The notes below the pieces were generated by a model. That model saw nothing but the letters and a program-made list of their open reading frames with translations. It did no database searches and was not told the origin of the DNA. Below, one piece after another: positions 29,550-43,640 of a stretch of 64,000 bases of DNA. The stretch's first letter is position 1. Each line of letters opens with the position of its first letter. The stretch comes from Blastocystis sp. Blastoise (Eukaryota > Sar > Bigyra > Opalinata > Blastocystidae), in the NCBI GenBank assembly GCA_039096225.1, contig JBBPEB010000011.1, forward strand, positions 186,001 through 250,000, written 5' to 3'. Both the position numbers and the translations under genes were made by a program.

Positions 29550-32093
29550 ATAATAAATGATACTATAATAATAGTAGATATACTGATGCCATCTATATGT
29601 ATATGAATATCTTTCTGTATATAGTTCTTATATCCTCCTACTAATAATGACATCACGTCCAAGAAACAACGATATATATCTACAGACACTGTTTCAGGTA
29701 CTTCTAATGGCGGGGAAGAAGGGAAAAGGAGGGAATATTGAGTTTGAGAAGAAGATGAAGAGAGATCTAAAGTTTTATTATAATTATTATGATTATTATT
29801 ATGATTTTAATAGAAAAAGAGTGAAATTAAAAAAGAGAATGAAAAGATTTTTAAATAATAATCGATTATGAAATATACATTTTGATTGTTGTTTCTCCTT
29901 TGTTAAATATTGCTGAACTTGGCTGATTACAGTTGACATCTTCTGCTGAATATCTAAATATATAATATGTAATATATATATATATGTATATACCTTTAGG
30001 AAGAGAGACGGGGAGACTTGATTTCATTTTCTTTGAAGAAGAAGAAGAAGAGGAATATATAGAGAGAGAATCATGATCAATATCAATGACGAGTGCATCG
30101 TCAGGAATACAACAATGGACCATATCACACTAGTATATAATTATAATAAAACAGTATATAAAAATAATAAAACAGTATATAATAATATATATGTAATACA
30201 ATATATATATATACAGTTCGTGTTCCGATGACGCATGTGCCTGGAACATCAACAGCAAAGAGAAGAGATGGTGGGCAAAGAGGGATATATGTGCCCGCTA
30301 TTTTAAAGGGAAAGAGAAGTCTATGTATAGCTTGAAGAATGAAAAATAGAAGACAGGGAGAAGATGAATAAGCTATTATCTATATATACATATTAATAGA
30401 GAGAAATCAAGATAAAAATGAATACATATATATATACTTTATATTCGAGTAGTATTCCCGTGATTATATCGATGATAGTAGGAGGAGAGAGTGTAGAGAG
30501 AAGAGGAGAGAGAGGAATCTCTGCGAAGGGCAATCCACGACTTTTGTGACGCAGGAATTCAATCAGATCTACAAGAAGATATATAGTGTATATATATAAT
30601 AATAATATTTGAATATAGAATAGAATAAATACCATTTTGTGTCCAGTTGATGATGACAGATGTCCCTAATGACGGAGCTGGAACACTATCAATTAATTGG
30701 CTGATATAGTATGACAGAGGCAGTGACGGTGACGGATGACGATAAAATGTATATAATTGCCTATATATATATATTTAACAAATATATATATATATATTTA
30801 CATAAGAACTTTTTTCATTTCAATAATATAAGGATATTGAGAGACAAGTAGAATTCCCTTGGGAACTAAGATTTGATCCATAGAGATACCTTCAAATTCC
30901 CGTGGGAACAAACTGAGAAGAAGTTCTTTTTGTTCTTTTTTCAAAGGTTCATAAAGTGTTATTGACACACCATATCTCTATTGATATATATATAATATAA
31001 TATATAATATATATAACACATAATATATATAATATAACATATATATAACATAATATATAACATTATATATATATATACATAAGTGCCAAGAACGGTATGA
31101 ATGAGAAATGGTGTCCACGTGACAGGAGGTGGAGTATTCCATAGAAATAAGGAGATTCCCGTGGGAAAGAGGAAGATATCAATTACTAATAGTATATAAT
31201 ATATATAAATGTACATGATATAATATATATATACAATCAGGACAAGGTTTCTTAAGGGGTAATTGATCATTAGGATAATACTCCTTTATATATGGAGAGA
31301 AGAGGAGAGAGATGGGAGAAGAAGAAGGATCTTTATAGAGGTATAAGAGAAAAGGAGGAGAGAAAGAAGGTAAGGTAGAAACAGAAGAATATCCGTGGGG
31401 ATAAGAAAGAGACTAGGCAATAAAAACATATTATATACATTGAAAATAAATATATGTAGCTTACATTTTTATATTTATCAACAGAGATCTCCACAATTGT
31501 GAGAGGATAAGGATATTTATGAATATGATTTCCTCGTCGTTGAAAACTAAATAAAAATAAATAGATAAAAATATTCACATACATTAAATAAATAGGTTTT
31601 TTTCGTTTATGAGAGAAATTAATGACAGTTCCTGTGTTTAGATCCGTTACAGCTTCATAGCCTTCTTCTCTTTTCAATTTATAGGTTTCTAAATCCACAA
31701 AAAGAAGATCAATTATTTCTAAATTTGGTATAAAACTAATGGATCTAGAATAATGATAATGATATTTCATTCAAATGCCATCGATATATATATATTGAAA
31801 CTAAAAATACCTCTTGATGAAAAAGGAACGACGTGTTTTTGTAGAATTTAAATAAACAACATAGTCATTCACAGATGTATCATCTAATAGATCATAATCA
31901 AATGGTGAACTCTATGGAGATATAAATAATTATTAAATAACACATAAAATACAGTAGATTCAGCCATCACAAGGTCACTAATGGCGTTTCCTCTTTTATT
32001 ATTCATTGGAACATTGTTAGGATCAAATGTATGTTCGAAATCTGCAGTAACTACAGCATAATAATCAAATAAATGTTTGTCAATTGTTGACAT
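25878..32093 (-). CDS. DENND4-like DENN-domain Rab GEF
   Basis: DENN proteins activate Rab GTPases by nucleotide exchange on membranes; the animal DENND4 group acts on Rab10. The start at 32093 reads MSTIDKHLFDYYAVVT. An MABP-like segment follows (EEGYEAVTDLNTGTVI, KPIYL). The uDENN part has FPTGISLFLWNTPPPVTWT and YGVSITLYEPL. The cDENN core has IIAYSSSPCLLFFILQAI, LLFPFKIAGTYIPLCPPSLL and FAVDVPGTCVIGTRT, then IPDDALVIDIDHDSL. Towards the C-terminus EILCGEREVKGHIFFKCPNC matches the Cys-rich DENND4 tail, and a segment reading WLFVWYCTRFHIPVPSSSS matches the DENND4 FWNLVWYFxRxxLPS block. It ends ACDLPVTVETQLLRERLSLL. A six-residue RENRDT repeat and Asn runs pad the tail. There are more than twenty short introns. 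Treating it as one gene is inferred from the domain order. Confidence 0.8.
26520..26615. repeat. 18-bp coding minisatellite (RENRDT hexapeptide)
   Basis: About five 18-bp units in the DENND4-like tail encode RENRDT or RENRET. Units differ by single bases. Confidence 0.9.
29473..29541. repeat. (TA)n microsatellite, intronic
   Basis: A dinucleotide run of about 70 bp within an intron of the DENND4-like gene. Confidence 0.93.
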
Positions 32094-32514
32094 CGGCTTA
32101 TAAATAAATGATTAATCAGTGAGGATCACTCTTTACAATTTGTTGAATAGAATGAAAATATTGTAAAAATAAAATCATGCTTTATTGAAGAAGAAAGAGT
32201 GAACAAATCTAAAAAACTTCGTTTTCTCTTTATCTTTAAAATATGTGATTCTTGTCATATTATTTCTAAATATTTGTTTTTATTTATGTAATAGTTGCAT
32301 CACTGTATTATATAGAGCTTAAATTACTTTAAACACATGACTTTGAAAAATAAAACCAATTTGAAAACTATATATATTTTAATCGAATAAAGGATATAAA
32401 TTCAAGATTTTCATGTTTATAAGATGATGATAAACTCATTCTGAATAAAAAAAAATCAACTATACTTTAATAATTAGATTTTTTAGGTTAAACAATACAT
32501 AGAAATAACAGTAT
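32094..32514. other. Intergenic region between DENND4-like and CTU2 genes
   Basis: AT-rich spacer that must hold the CTU2 3' end and the DENND4-like promoter. No further feature seen. Confidence 0.55.
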
Positions 32515-34177
32515 TTAGGCGAGTGGGAATAAATTCAATAATTGTTCTTTTTCACATATAGATAAACAATGTGGACATAAATATTGATGATTTATTTCCT
32601 TTTTAGCTTCATAATATAAATCTTTTTCATTCAATTTTTGACCATATCTATTTATATATATTTATAAGAAATAATATGAATGATATATGTATGTATATTA
32701 ATATATTTATAGACAGTTACTCATGGCATAAGACACATATTTGATCTTGATTCATTTCTGTATTTGCTAATTTATGAGGTATTTCAGAGAGTGTATGAAT
32801 CGTTGTTCTAGAATGATCTTGAAGAGAACTAATTAAATCTAAGTATATATTATAAATAGAAGGAAAAGAGAAGGAAAATATATTGAATGATATTTATATA
32901 ATAAAAATAAATATTGAATAATTTGTATATAATAAAATGAAAAACAGAGAATACTATTTTATATAATAAAAAGAAATATTGAATAATATATATAATAAAA
33001 AGAAAACAGGAATAATATTTTTATATAATAAATATAAAAATAAAGAATAAAGATTGATATAATAGTATACTATCTTATTCACATACTAGTAGAAATGAAG
33101 TTGATAGAGTTATTTTTTGTTCGTTGTAAGTTATAATAATGTTGTGATGAATATTGTATATGCTTATAATAGCAGTAACATGCTATTTCCTTCGTAGTAA
33201 CAGCAGAGAAAGGATAGATGATGTGAACCCCATAGGTAGTAAGAATAGGAGAGGAAGGAGAAACATAATAAGGAATAGAATATCCTTTACCGCTAACCGT
33301 ACGCGCCAAAATCTCAACAGAAATGTCATTCAACGTATTTGAGAAAGCAACATATAAATAATCTATTAATGATTAGTATATATATTAATAATAAGAATAA
33401 TAATAACAAATATAATAGAAAGAATAATAATAATAATAATATATATACTATGAGATTGAGCATATTCTAGAATACATTGTTGAATGAAGATTTGTAATAA
33501 ATCTATTTTATTATCTATATTTCTATAAAAATATTATTACATTATCATATTATCATATTATCATATTATTCACGATAACACTAATAATACTACAAATACC
33601 CTCTATATACTTTATATTATCAAAGAATTGTTTGCAATAATTCTTATCATTCTTAAAGAAAGTACATGATTCTAAAGATATAACATCATATTTGAATTTT
33701 AATTCTTCAGATAATAAGGACACATAATATAAAGAATCGTTTGGATCTTCAGGAAATAATAGTGAAGTATCTACATATACACCAGCTAACTAGATATATA
33801 AAAGATTGAATTGAATTTATAAAAGAATAATCTTATAAGAATAATCATAAAAAAAAATGATTCAAAACTTACCTGATAAGGCATTCTCGATCTTCCTGTT
33901 CCATTAACACATAAAGTCAGCATATGAACAAGCAGACTATATTAATCATTCAATTAAGTTTTATAGAACAAATATAAATATAATTTAAAAAGAAATACGT
34001 AGAACATTTGCCTCCAGAGAAAGGAATGAGAATTGTAGAGTTTTTAGGAACTCGAAATCCTGAGAATGTATTCTTTGTCTGTCGTAGAACTAAGGACAAT
34101 AAACAATCAAAGCAACAAGCACCACTTCGATTTGTAATGGTTGCAGGAGCTGTTCTGCACTTATAACAGAGAGGCAT
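32515..34177 (-). CDS. CTU2: Cytoplasmic tRNA 2-thiolation protein 2 (CTU2/NCS2)
   Basis: CTU2 partners CTU1 in adding sulfur to U34 of tRNA Lys, Glu and Gln, using the Urm1 pathway. The start at 34177 reads MPLCYKCRTAPATITNRSGA, the typical N-terminal zinc-type CxxC and substrate-facing segment of the family. ILIPFSGGKCSTY is the degenerate PP-loop; in CTU2 this motif is known to have lost key residues, consistent with a non-catalytic partner. Later exons give GTGRSRMPYQLAGVYVDTS, KKNDKNYCKQFF-like sequence, IPYYVSPSSPILTTYGVHII, TKEIACYCYYKHI, and a C-terminal CxxC pair (QDQICVLCHE, YLCPHCLSICEKEQL). Length and motif order agree with the family. About seven introns interrupt it. Confidence 0.9.
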
Positions 34178-35646
34178 ATTCAAAATTTAAACAAGAAATT
34201 ATGATAATACAAGAAAAAAACAATTGAAAACGAAACAAAACTTTTTTATACTTTTATATCAAGGATCTTTCGTATTTATTTATGAATATACTTTATTTAT
34301 GACTCAAAAAATGTTCAAGATTAGTAATATGGAAAGAAATGTCATGATTCTAATTAAAATGAGTAAATAATGTTTTAGAATATATTATTTTTATTTCTAC
34401 TATAAAAATAATGTTGCTACAAGTATATTAGATTAGTATGAATGTGCTAGAAATGAATAATGAAACAGTTAATGTGGATTTACTTTTCTTATTTCTACTT
34501 TTTGAATTGAATTGATGCATTTTTATTATCATGATATTTTTTAAATTTTATCATAATCTCATTTTACACAAAATACACTCTTCTACTAAATAATTTTCTT
34601 TCTGATGTTCATTCTAATACTTTCTATCATATGTATGATTTTGAAATGCTAGTTGTTAGCATTACATCTGTGAATAATTCATTATTGTTAAGATATTTAT
34701 ACCATCTTCGTCAAATTTGTAGTTTACATATAGTGATATGTAGCCTTACCTTTTCATATATTCTCCTAAGTTCATTACAAACTGATTTTTCTTCATTTAA
34801 AAATAGATTTCCTGTGTTAACTTGAAAAAAGCATCTTATAACAAAAATAAGCCTCTTGTGTTATAATATTAATATAAATAATAACGAATATAAAAAAAAT
34901 TACACTATTGGATGTACCGTCACTTTTGAGCTATAATTATAGAAGATTAAACAATGAAATGTTTACATAAAATGGTTTGAAAAATGTAGTTACAAGTAAA
35001 CATATTTTTTTTTATCATTCTAATATAAAAAAGAATATACCAATATAGGTAATACGAAGTGATATGAGAATGCGATTATAACGAATTACTTATTAGTTTC
35101 TTTTGATTTTTAAAGAGAGTTTAAAAAAAATTATTTATCTTAACTTACATATTATATGAATTCAAATAATAAAATAAAATCTTTTATAAATGAAAATGAA
35201 GGAGATATTCGTAGATAATATATAAAAGTGCTTCATGTTCAAGGAGAAATAAGAGAAACAAAAGAAAGGGATATTTGAGTAGAGATGATTGGATAATGTT
35301 AGAGAAAACACCAGTGACCTCTTAGCGTCACTGTGACCATTCAATTCATCATCATCGGAAAAACAGAAATTCTATTTGGATTAAAACGAGAGACAATATC
35401 CAATAAAATCACAAATGAATTACCTTTTGATTTGCTGGAATCTTTTGAACAATTTTTCTGAAGTCAGAAATCTTGGAATTTCACGGTTATATGTTAACAT
35501 TTTTTAATTGAGTATGACACAATCTTTGTCAGTCTTACAAACAGTGGAACAAATATAGAGAATTTCATTCTTTACCATTTTTTTAGGAAGATAATTTTCT
35601 TTTCTATAATATTTAATAATATATCCTTCTAATTATCAATCTTGAT
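34178..35646. other. Divergent intergenic region
   Basis: About 1.5 kb between CTU2 (-) and the transporter gene (+), presumably holding both promoters. Frames at 34631-34825 and 35162-35344 are short, have no family features and are not accepted as genes. Confidence 0.5.
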
Positions 35647-37699
35647 ATGAGTACAATTCAGGAGCCTTTAATAGATCCAGTTCAGGAAATAATAGTAGAT
35701 AGTACGTATTTCATTTGAGTTTTTTCTATTATAATTCGAAAAATCATTTAATTTATTTATTAAATAGCATCGGAGAATAATCAGATTGTTGAAGATAAAA
35801 ATGCTATTTCTTCGGTTGTCAACGACTCTACAGTTGTCAATGTAGACAGTACAACACAACCTTTAGTTGACTCTACTCCAGTTCCTTGGTATAAGAAAAA
35901 CTATATCAAAGCTTTTTTTGCAGCTAGTTCTATACCTGGAGCTACATTCAATTTATGTTCGGCTACAATTGGTGCAGGAGCATTATCTTTAGCAAATGCT
36001 TTTAAATTAGGTGGTTGGGGTTCAAGTATTCTCTTATTATTATTTGGTGCTCTTGTTTCTATTTTTACAATTTATCTTTTGGTTCTTGCTCGAAAAGCAT
36101 CAGGTTTTAATAGCTTTGAAAGCATATCTGTATGTTTAGTTTCTTTATTATTCTTTATTTGATTATTTTTTTATTTATTTTTTTATTTTTTTATTTTATT
36201 AATTGTCTTTTATTCTAAATTATTATTATTATTATTATTATTATATAGATTCATCTTTTTGGTCGTTGGACTTTATATTTATTATATTTTGGATTATTAT
36301 GTTTTTGTATTGGAACAGCTATTGGGTATATATATATATATATATATATAACAATGTGTATACATTATTCTTTAAAAATTTTTACATATTAATATTTTAT
36401 ATATATTAAATATAGATATGTAATTGCTGTAAGAGATATTTTTGAAGATATTTTAACATTTGATATATTACCTGAGTGTATTTCTAATAAATATATATTA
36501 ACATCAATATTTTGGTTAATATTTATGTTGCCTCTTTGTTTATTAAAGAATATGGATAATCTTCGATTTACTTCTTTTTCTGGATTATTATGTATTACTT
36601 ATATTGTATGTACTGTCGTTACTATGGCTATTCAGAACTTTGATCTTGAACAATTTAAATCATTATCTGTAGTTAACTGGAATTTGGATCTTATAAGAGC
36701 CATTCCTCTCATGTTATTTGCTTTCTCATGTCAAATCAATGTCTATGAAATTGAAAGCACTCTCTCCGGTAATCAAGAAAAACGAATATATATATATATA
36801 TATATAGTTATTATTAATTTAGTCTTATTTATTAGTAAAACAATATTTTTTTATTCCCGATTTTTTTTTTATTTAGTTTCAATTCTTCAATTCTATATAT
36901 ATATAACTATTTATATAATAATGTATAGGAATGGTTAAAGCTGGTTATTTTGCTATGTTTATTTCTTCTATTGCTTATATAGCTGTAGGTTTCGCTGGAT
37001 ATATACGTTTTGGAGAGAATATTAAAGGAAATATCTTATTAAATATGATTGATTCTAAAGAACCTTATGTTATTGCTACTTTCTTTGTTATGATATATGT
37101 TATTATTATTGCATTCCCTCTTAATATATTCCCTGCTAGATTTACGATAATATCGATGATATGGGGAATAGAAGTAGCAGAATCGAAAGAGAATACTACT
37201 GTTAGTATTATTCGTCATTATGTATTATCTGTTATTATATCGGGTATCGTTTTAGTATGTGGACTACTCATTCAAGATCTATCCACTGTCTTCCAATTCA
37301 TAGGCAGTATATATATATAACATATTAATATATATATATAACATATTAATATATATATAACATATATTATATACTCTCTTATATTTTTATATTATTTTTA
37401 ATATTTACTTCTCTTTTATTTACATATATATAATAATAATATTTATATATAGGTGTTGCTAGTACAATGATTTGTTTTGCTTATCCTGCTATTATGTGTA
37501 TTTATCTTAAGAAGAAAGGACAATTAGAGTATCTATATACATATATATATATCTAGTATACTTTTTTTTTATTTTCATATAAATATTTATTTATATTAAT
37601 ATATCTAGAATGTCTTTGGGACTAACAATTGCTAGTTGGTGCTTATTAATTGGATCTATTATCGTCGGAATTGTCTCTTTAGTCACTATTTTTATATAA
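35647..37699 (+). CDS. AAAP/SLC38-type amino acid transporter
   Basis: This multi-pass membrane carrier belongs to the amino acid/auxin permease family, usually at the plasma or vacuolar membrane. The start at 35647 gives MSTIQEPLIDPVQEIIV, a soluble N-terminus, then the family's first-helix signature ATFNLCSATIGAGALSLANA with the unwound GAG region. Further helices include LLLFGALVSIFTIYLLVLA, GRWTLYLLYFGLLCFCIG, FWLIFMLPLCLLKNM, IRAIPLMLFAFSCQINVYEI, GYFAMFISSIAYIAVGFAGY, FPLNIFPARFTIISMI and VLSVIISGIVLVCGLLI. About eleven membrane segments are predicted by eye. The last exon ends IGSIIVGIVSLVTIFI. The splice junction after IESTLSG is ambiguous: the exon could end at TCC-G or carry NQEKR before the next helix. 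Substrate is not visible. Confidence 0.88.
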
Positions 37700-38189
37700 T
37701 TTCTCGAATATTAAACATATATATATTATCTATTATTAAAGTTTATTTTCTAATTTTTACTTTTTCCTTTTCACAATGTCTTCTTTCTTTTTCTGAATCC
37801 AGTTATAACGTTATTGTAATCCTAGTCTTTATGAAAATTTCGTATTCATTTTATTTTCATATTTAATCATTTAGTTTCGCAATTCCTTTTTCTGATTTTT
37901 ATTCCCCGAATTGTTTCCTATTGATATTATTATACAAATATTGAACTTTTTTTCAATTATAATTATCTTCTTTTTATTTACTACCAAAATCATAGAAATA
38001 CTCAAAGTATAAATGAATAGAATAGCATCCAATATACATTATCAACTAAAAATACAAGAAAAGACGATAATACAAAATGTTATTAAAACATTAAATAACG
38101 ACGGGGATTCAAAATTATTCAGTGAAAAAGAATTTATAATGAGAAAGAAAAAGAAAAACCATTATTTTATATTGAATACATAGTCCACT
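37700..38189. other. Intergenic region
   Basis: AT-rich spacer between two + strand genes. Nothing recognised beyond the expected 3' and 5' untranslated regions. Confidence 0.55.
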
Positions 38190-39268
38190 ATGACTGGTAA
38201 ACCAAGAGCTAAAGCTAGAGGTAAGAAGCCTACAAGAGGTGTTAGAACTTATGTTGAAAATGAGGAAGAATTCTTAGCTAGAAATGCTCTTGAAGCAGAA
38301 GCTCAAAGAAAGAATAGACACGATGAAGAAGATGATGAAGAAGAAGTAACAAATCATGCTCGTGAAGTTGTCAGAGAACCTAAGAAGATAGATTCTGAAG
38401 AAAGTGATTCTGATGATATGGATGCTGATCTTGCTAAACAACAATCAACTTCTATTCGTAGAATCAACAGACAACCTGCTCCTAGACCTCAACCTAAATC
38501 TGCTATGAAACCAAATAACAAGAAGGAAAAGAAAGTTGTATGTTAAAATATATATCTTATATATATGATAGCTTTATTTTTATTTTTATTTTTATTTTTT
38601 ATTATTTTTTTTATTTTTTTTTTTTTTTATTTTATATATATATAGTCATTTGCTGAAGATGAATTTGCTGATATGGATGTTGGTAAATTTAAGAAGGTAT
38701 ATATATATATATATATACTCTATTTTTAATGAATTATTTATTTATATAGAATTCACTTGAATCAAATGCTCCTAATAATAAAGAAAAGTATATTATTATA
38801 TTTTATTTATTATATATATTATATTTATTATTATTATATTTTCGTAGACTTGCTCAACAAAAGAAAGAAGCACGTGAACGTTATATGCAACAAACACTTG
38901 AAGGAAAAACCGTATATATATAATATATATAATATATATAATATATATAATATATATAATATATATATAGGCTGAAGGTAAGGCTATGTTAGAGAGATTG
39001 GCTGCTGTTCGTAAACAAAGAGAAGAAGCTGCCAAGAGAAGAGCTCTTGAAGAAGAAGGTATATGTATATATAGTCTTATCTATCCTATTCTATAGTTTA
39101 TATTCTTATTCTTATTATTTATTGTATTATTAGTACTATATATATTATTATTATTATTTCATATACATATATTTTCTTATAGCTAGAAAAGAAGAAGAAA
39201 AGAGAGCTGAAGAAGCTGCTAGACTCAAATATGAGAAATATGAACAATCTCTTAAGAGCAAAAAGTAA
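38190..39268 (+). CDS. PDAP1/PP28-family phosphoprotein
   Basis: Homologue of the 28-kDa heat- and acid-stable phosphoprotein (PDAP1), a highly charged, mostly disordered cytosolic protein of uncertain role. The start at 38190 gives MTGKPRAKARGKKPTRG, as in the basic Gly-rich family N-terminus. An acidic region follows with a casein-kinase-type cluster (DSEESDSDDMDAD). The conserved PP28 core appears across small exons as KKEARERYMQQTLEGKT and AEGKAMLERLAAVRKQREEA, matching [33 protein letters not shown]. The coiled, Glu/Lys-rich C-terminus ends KYEQSLKSKK with TAA at 39266. Splicing of exon 1 to exon 2 creates KKVSFAEDEF. Six exons, several shorter than 70 bp. Confidence 0.9.
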
Positions 39269-39713
39269 ACTCATTCTATTCTATATATATATAATCTAAT
39301 TTATTATTTATCATATTTATATGTCTATATCATTCATAAATATATATTGTGTGTAAAGGGAATAGCATTTAGTTTTGTTTATAAATATTTGTAATATCAT
39401 TTATTTATGTATTTCTTTTTTTTTATTTAACATTAGAAAATGACTATAAACATTATATCAAAACTAAATCATTTCTATTATTGAGATGATAAATTGAAAA
39501 ATTCATTTTTTTCTTTTTTACACATTTTTCATCTCAGTTTCTTTTTTAATTACAATAAGAATTATTAGCTAAGAGAGGTCATCTAAGTGAACACAAATTA
39601 CGAATCTATATATGATATCTCATCTATATAAACAATCGCGGGATTTAATAATTCAGTTCTATTCTTCAAGTAATACGTTTAATGAATTATAATTAATATT
39701 TATGAAAAATTAG
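39269..39713. other. Intergenic region; 5' end of next gene unresolved
   Basis: No clear gene. The first exon or start codon of the helicase-nuclease gene probably lies here, but no ATG joins convincingly to the Walker A exon. Confidence 0.4.
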
Positions 39714-40149
39714 GAAGAACAACGCACACAATTTCATTAGTATCTGGCAATTATAAATCTGGAAAGTCACAGTTCGTATGACTTATGATAGTTATTATTT
39801 ATAAAATATCTAGTTAGTCAGTAAGATCAATGAATTACTTTTAAATGGGATCAAAGGTAGTGAGATTCTCGTTTTAAAGTATCCTTTATTTTAGTTACAG
39901 TATAATACTATGTATATTTAAATATATATGAATCCTTAATTATCATTTCTTCCTTTGATTCTGCACAGAAACTTCAAAAACGTCTTGATGTGTATATAAA
40001 TTCTATTCAATATTATTTATAATACATTGATATATATATACTTTAAACTAAGTATGTGTCTCTATATAGAGAATGTCCTTTTTCATCCATTAATATTGAA
40101 AATCATTCCATTTCCACTTATGGACGTCATCTTTATTCAGTATTTTATT

Positions 40150-40194
<45 letters not shown>

Positions 40195-41736
40195 AATTAT
40201 TATTATTATGTTCATATTTATGATTATATAGATATTAAATGAACCATTTCCATTTTTATTTCCTTCTAATGAAGTTATGGGAAATCTTCAAGAACAATTA
40301 TTCTTTCAATCACAACAGTATATATATATGTATATTTGTTATATGTATATATATAAATAGATCAAAATTACCTATTTCAATTTCTGATACCTTAAATTCT
40401 TTTAATTCAACAAAAACATATTTAAATTATATACATTTGCTACAAGTATATAGTTATATTTATTTATATATAATTATATATTTTTGAATATATATATATA
40501 TAGTTATATAATATTTCTCCTGAAGAATATTCGAAAGAATTACAAAAGATTTGTTTAACAGAAGGATATAATGACGAACTCTCTGATGTTCAAAATATAG
40601 AGTCACTTTTGTATTTATTATTCTATTTATTATTATTGTTTTTATTATTATTATTATATATTATTATTATATATTATCCCTATAAATGTAGTTCTCTTTC
40701 CCAAAAATCATTTTCTTTTGTGTATTCGCAATATAATCATATTAAATCACAAAATAACCGAAAAAATGTTTTTGATATTTATTTAGATATCGATAGATCG
40801 CCATACAAGAAAGATATTTATTCTTATTTATCAAATGTATATGAATATATATATATATTATTTAGAAATATATATATATGAATATATTTTTATTATTTAG
40901 AAATATAAATATATATTTGTGGACAATATTCATTTTTTTCCTCCATTACTTATTTCATATTTATGTCAATATTCCCATGGGAATACATCTCTTTATATGA
41001 CTTACAATCCTTATTATCCTTCACCATTTGGATTTGATTTCATAACGTATTTGACGCAACATCTGTCATCAATAGATCATCATCAACTGCCAATAGAATC
41101 CACTGTTTCCCCTCTTGTGTACTCCGTACAAATGAAATATCAACATGGTATATATTATAATTAATATGTATATATAAATATATATTATTATTATTATTAT
41201 ACTATAGTTTCACTTCCTATGTCAACATTATCAACACAGCCATCGTGTATATATATATATAGTAATATGTATAGTAATATATATGTAGTATACTTTAAGA
41301 ATTATATATCGAAGGAGGATGAAATGGAAGGAATTTCTTTACAAATTAAACAGATTATAGATACCTATAAAGGTATATAATACATATAATATTCATACTA
41401 TTCTATATATATATACAGATATTCGTTTATCAGATATAGCAGTTCTTCTACCAAATATGTATATATATATATATATATTATTATTAATATATATTAAAAT
41501 AGAAAAAGTGTGGAACAGTATTATAAATATTTCAAATCGATTGGTATTCGCACAAATATTCAGTTTCCTTTAGATGGTGTATATTAATATTGAATATTAT
41601 TATATATATTATATAGTCAATGATATATTATCATATATTGCGTTGTATATACATATCTCCCCCTCCTCCTGCCTCTCTCTATGAAGTACTATCTTCTCTC
41701 GTCACAACTGATCATAATAATAATAATAATATCTCA

Positions 41737-41809
<73 letters not shown>

Positions 41810-43238
41810 GCATAAACAATATAAGTGAAGATTTCCTTAATATTCAAAGTATATATACATATATATATATATATATAATTCATTTATTTAGAATATGCAT
41901 ATCAGCAGAATACATCTCTTTGGAATATAATAGAACAACTATCAAAGAATAAATCTATGTATATATATATACTATTACTATTCTATATATATATATATAG
42001 CGAGAAACTATCTCCCTCATCAGTAATATTATTCAAACAATTGTATTCCACAATTGTGTCTCTTAATCCCTCCTTAAACCCTCGCTATACTCCAAACAGC
42101 CGTCTGATTCTCTTTTTAAAAAAAATTCATCTCTATGATACTACTGTATATTCTATATTATATATATATATATATAGGATAAATCTTCTTTAAATAATTT
42201 TATCAAATTAATTGATACATATTCAGAGTCATTGTTAAATTCCCGTGGGAATGAAGAATCTTTTGATTCAGATTCGTTTTTTAAGTATACTATTTAATAT
42301 ATATATATATATATATATATAGAACAATACGAATGTTAACTATGTTTCCAGTGAATAATGACGATGATTCCTTTGAGCCAATAAAAACAAGCGACGATGA
42401 TAATTATGTTCTTGATAATGATCTCCAATCACTACAATTGTGTTCCTTAAAACGAGAGTCAACGTCTTCAATAAAAGTATATATATATATACAAAAACAT
42501 ATATATCCTCGTTAGTATTTGTTTATTCCTTCCCTTGTCAAACCAAGAACATTAAAACCAGTTATTCATAAATATATTCATTATTCTGCCTTGCAATCTC
42601 ACTATAATCGTGATTTTTTTCATGATGTCCCTAATTCATTAGAAACTTTTAAATCCAATAGTATATATAATTCCTTCTTATCTTATCTCTCCTCTTCTTC
42701 TTCTTCTATATATATATCTACTTACTCATTCTCTTCCTCTAAACGTATTACTCCTTCTATTCTTCTTTATGACTTCCTCTCATTCTATTCTTCACTACCA
42801 TTGCAACTAAATCCCCGTGGGGAAATCGATCTTCTAGCATATCGATATCAATATCATAAATGTATAGCTCGTATCTCTTCAGTGAAATCCTTAAATAAGA
42901 AAATAATTGATAAGGAAAGAGAAGAAGATATATTCATGTATAATAAACTTTACAATGATGATAATAAGAATAATAATAAAACAAACATTCAACACAATAT
43001 GAGCAATACTAAAAACAATAATATCTCCACAAAAACACAAACAACAGAAGAAAATACAAATTGTAATTTATATATTCCTCAAGAATCCACTATTCCAGGA
43101 ATAACCGCGAATATCAACAATAAAATGGTGTTTTATTTAAGTTATTCACGGTTATGTTCTTATGAATCTTGTCCTTACTCTTTATACTTACGTTATGTAT
43201 ATATTTATTATTTATATTCTATATACATATTATTCTAT

Positions 43239-43269
<31 letters not shown>

Positions 43270-43574
43270 TATACTATATATATAGGTCAGTAAAGAACAA
43301 TCAGATGCTAATATATATATGAAATATGGATCATTTCTGCATTCTATTATTCTTGATCTATCATCATATATATATACTTTATATATATATATATATGAAC
43401 TATTTATGAACTAAAAAATATATAGTACTTATATTTATTACTATATATATAACATAAACGATATATATAGTATATATATTCCGAGTACAGAAATCTTCAA
43501 GATTCTGATGATTTTACAGAGCTAATAACCGCGGTTATTGATAAATATTGGAAGTCAAATGATTTTAATACATC

Positions 43575-43640
<66 letters not shown>

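Noticed and set aside
35162-35344. 60-residue minus-strand frame starting MNGHSDAKRS
   Set aside because: It turns into an AT-driven Phe/Tyr/Ile tail and lacks any recognisable domain or splice partner.
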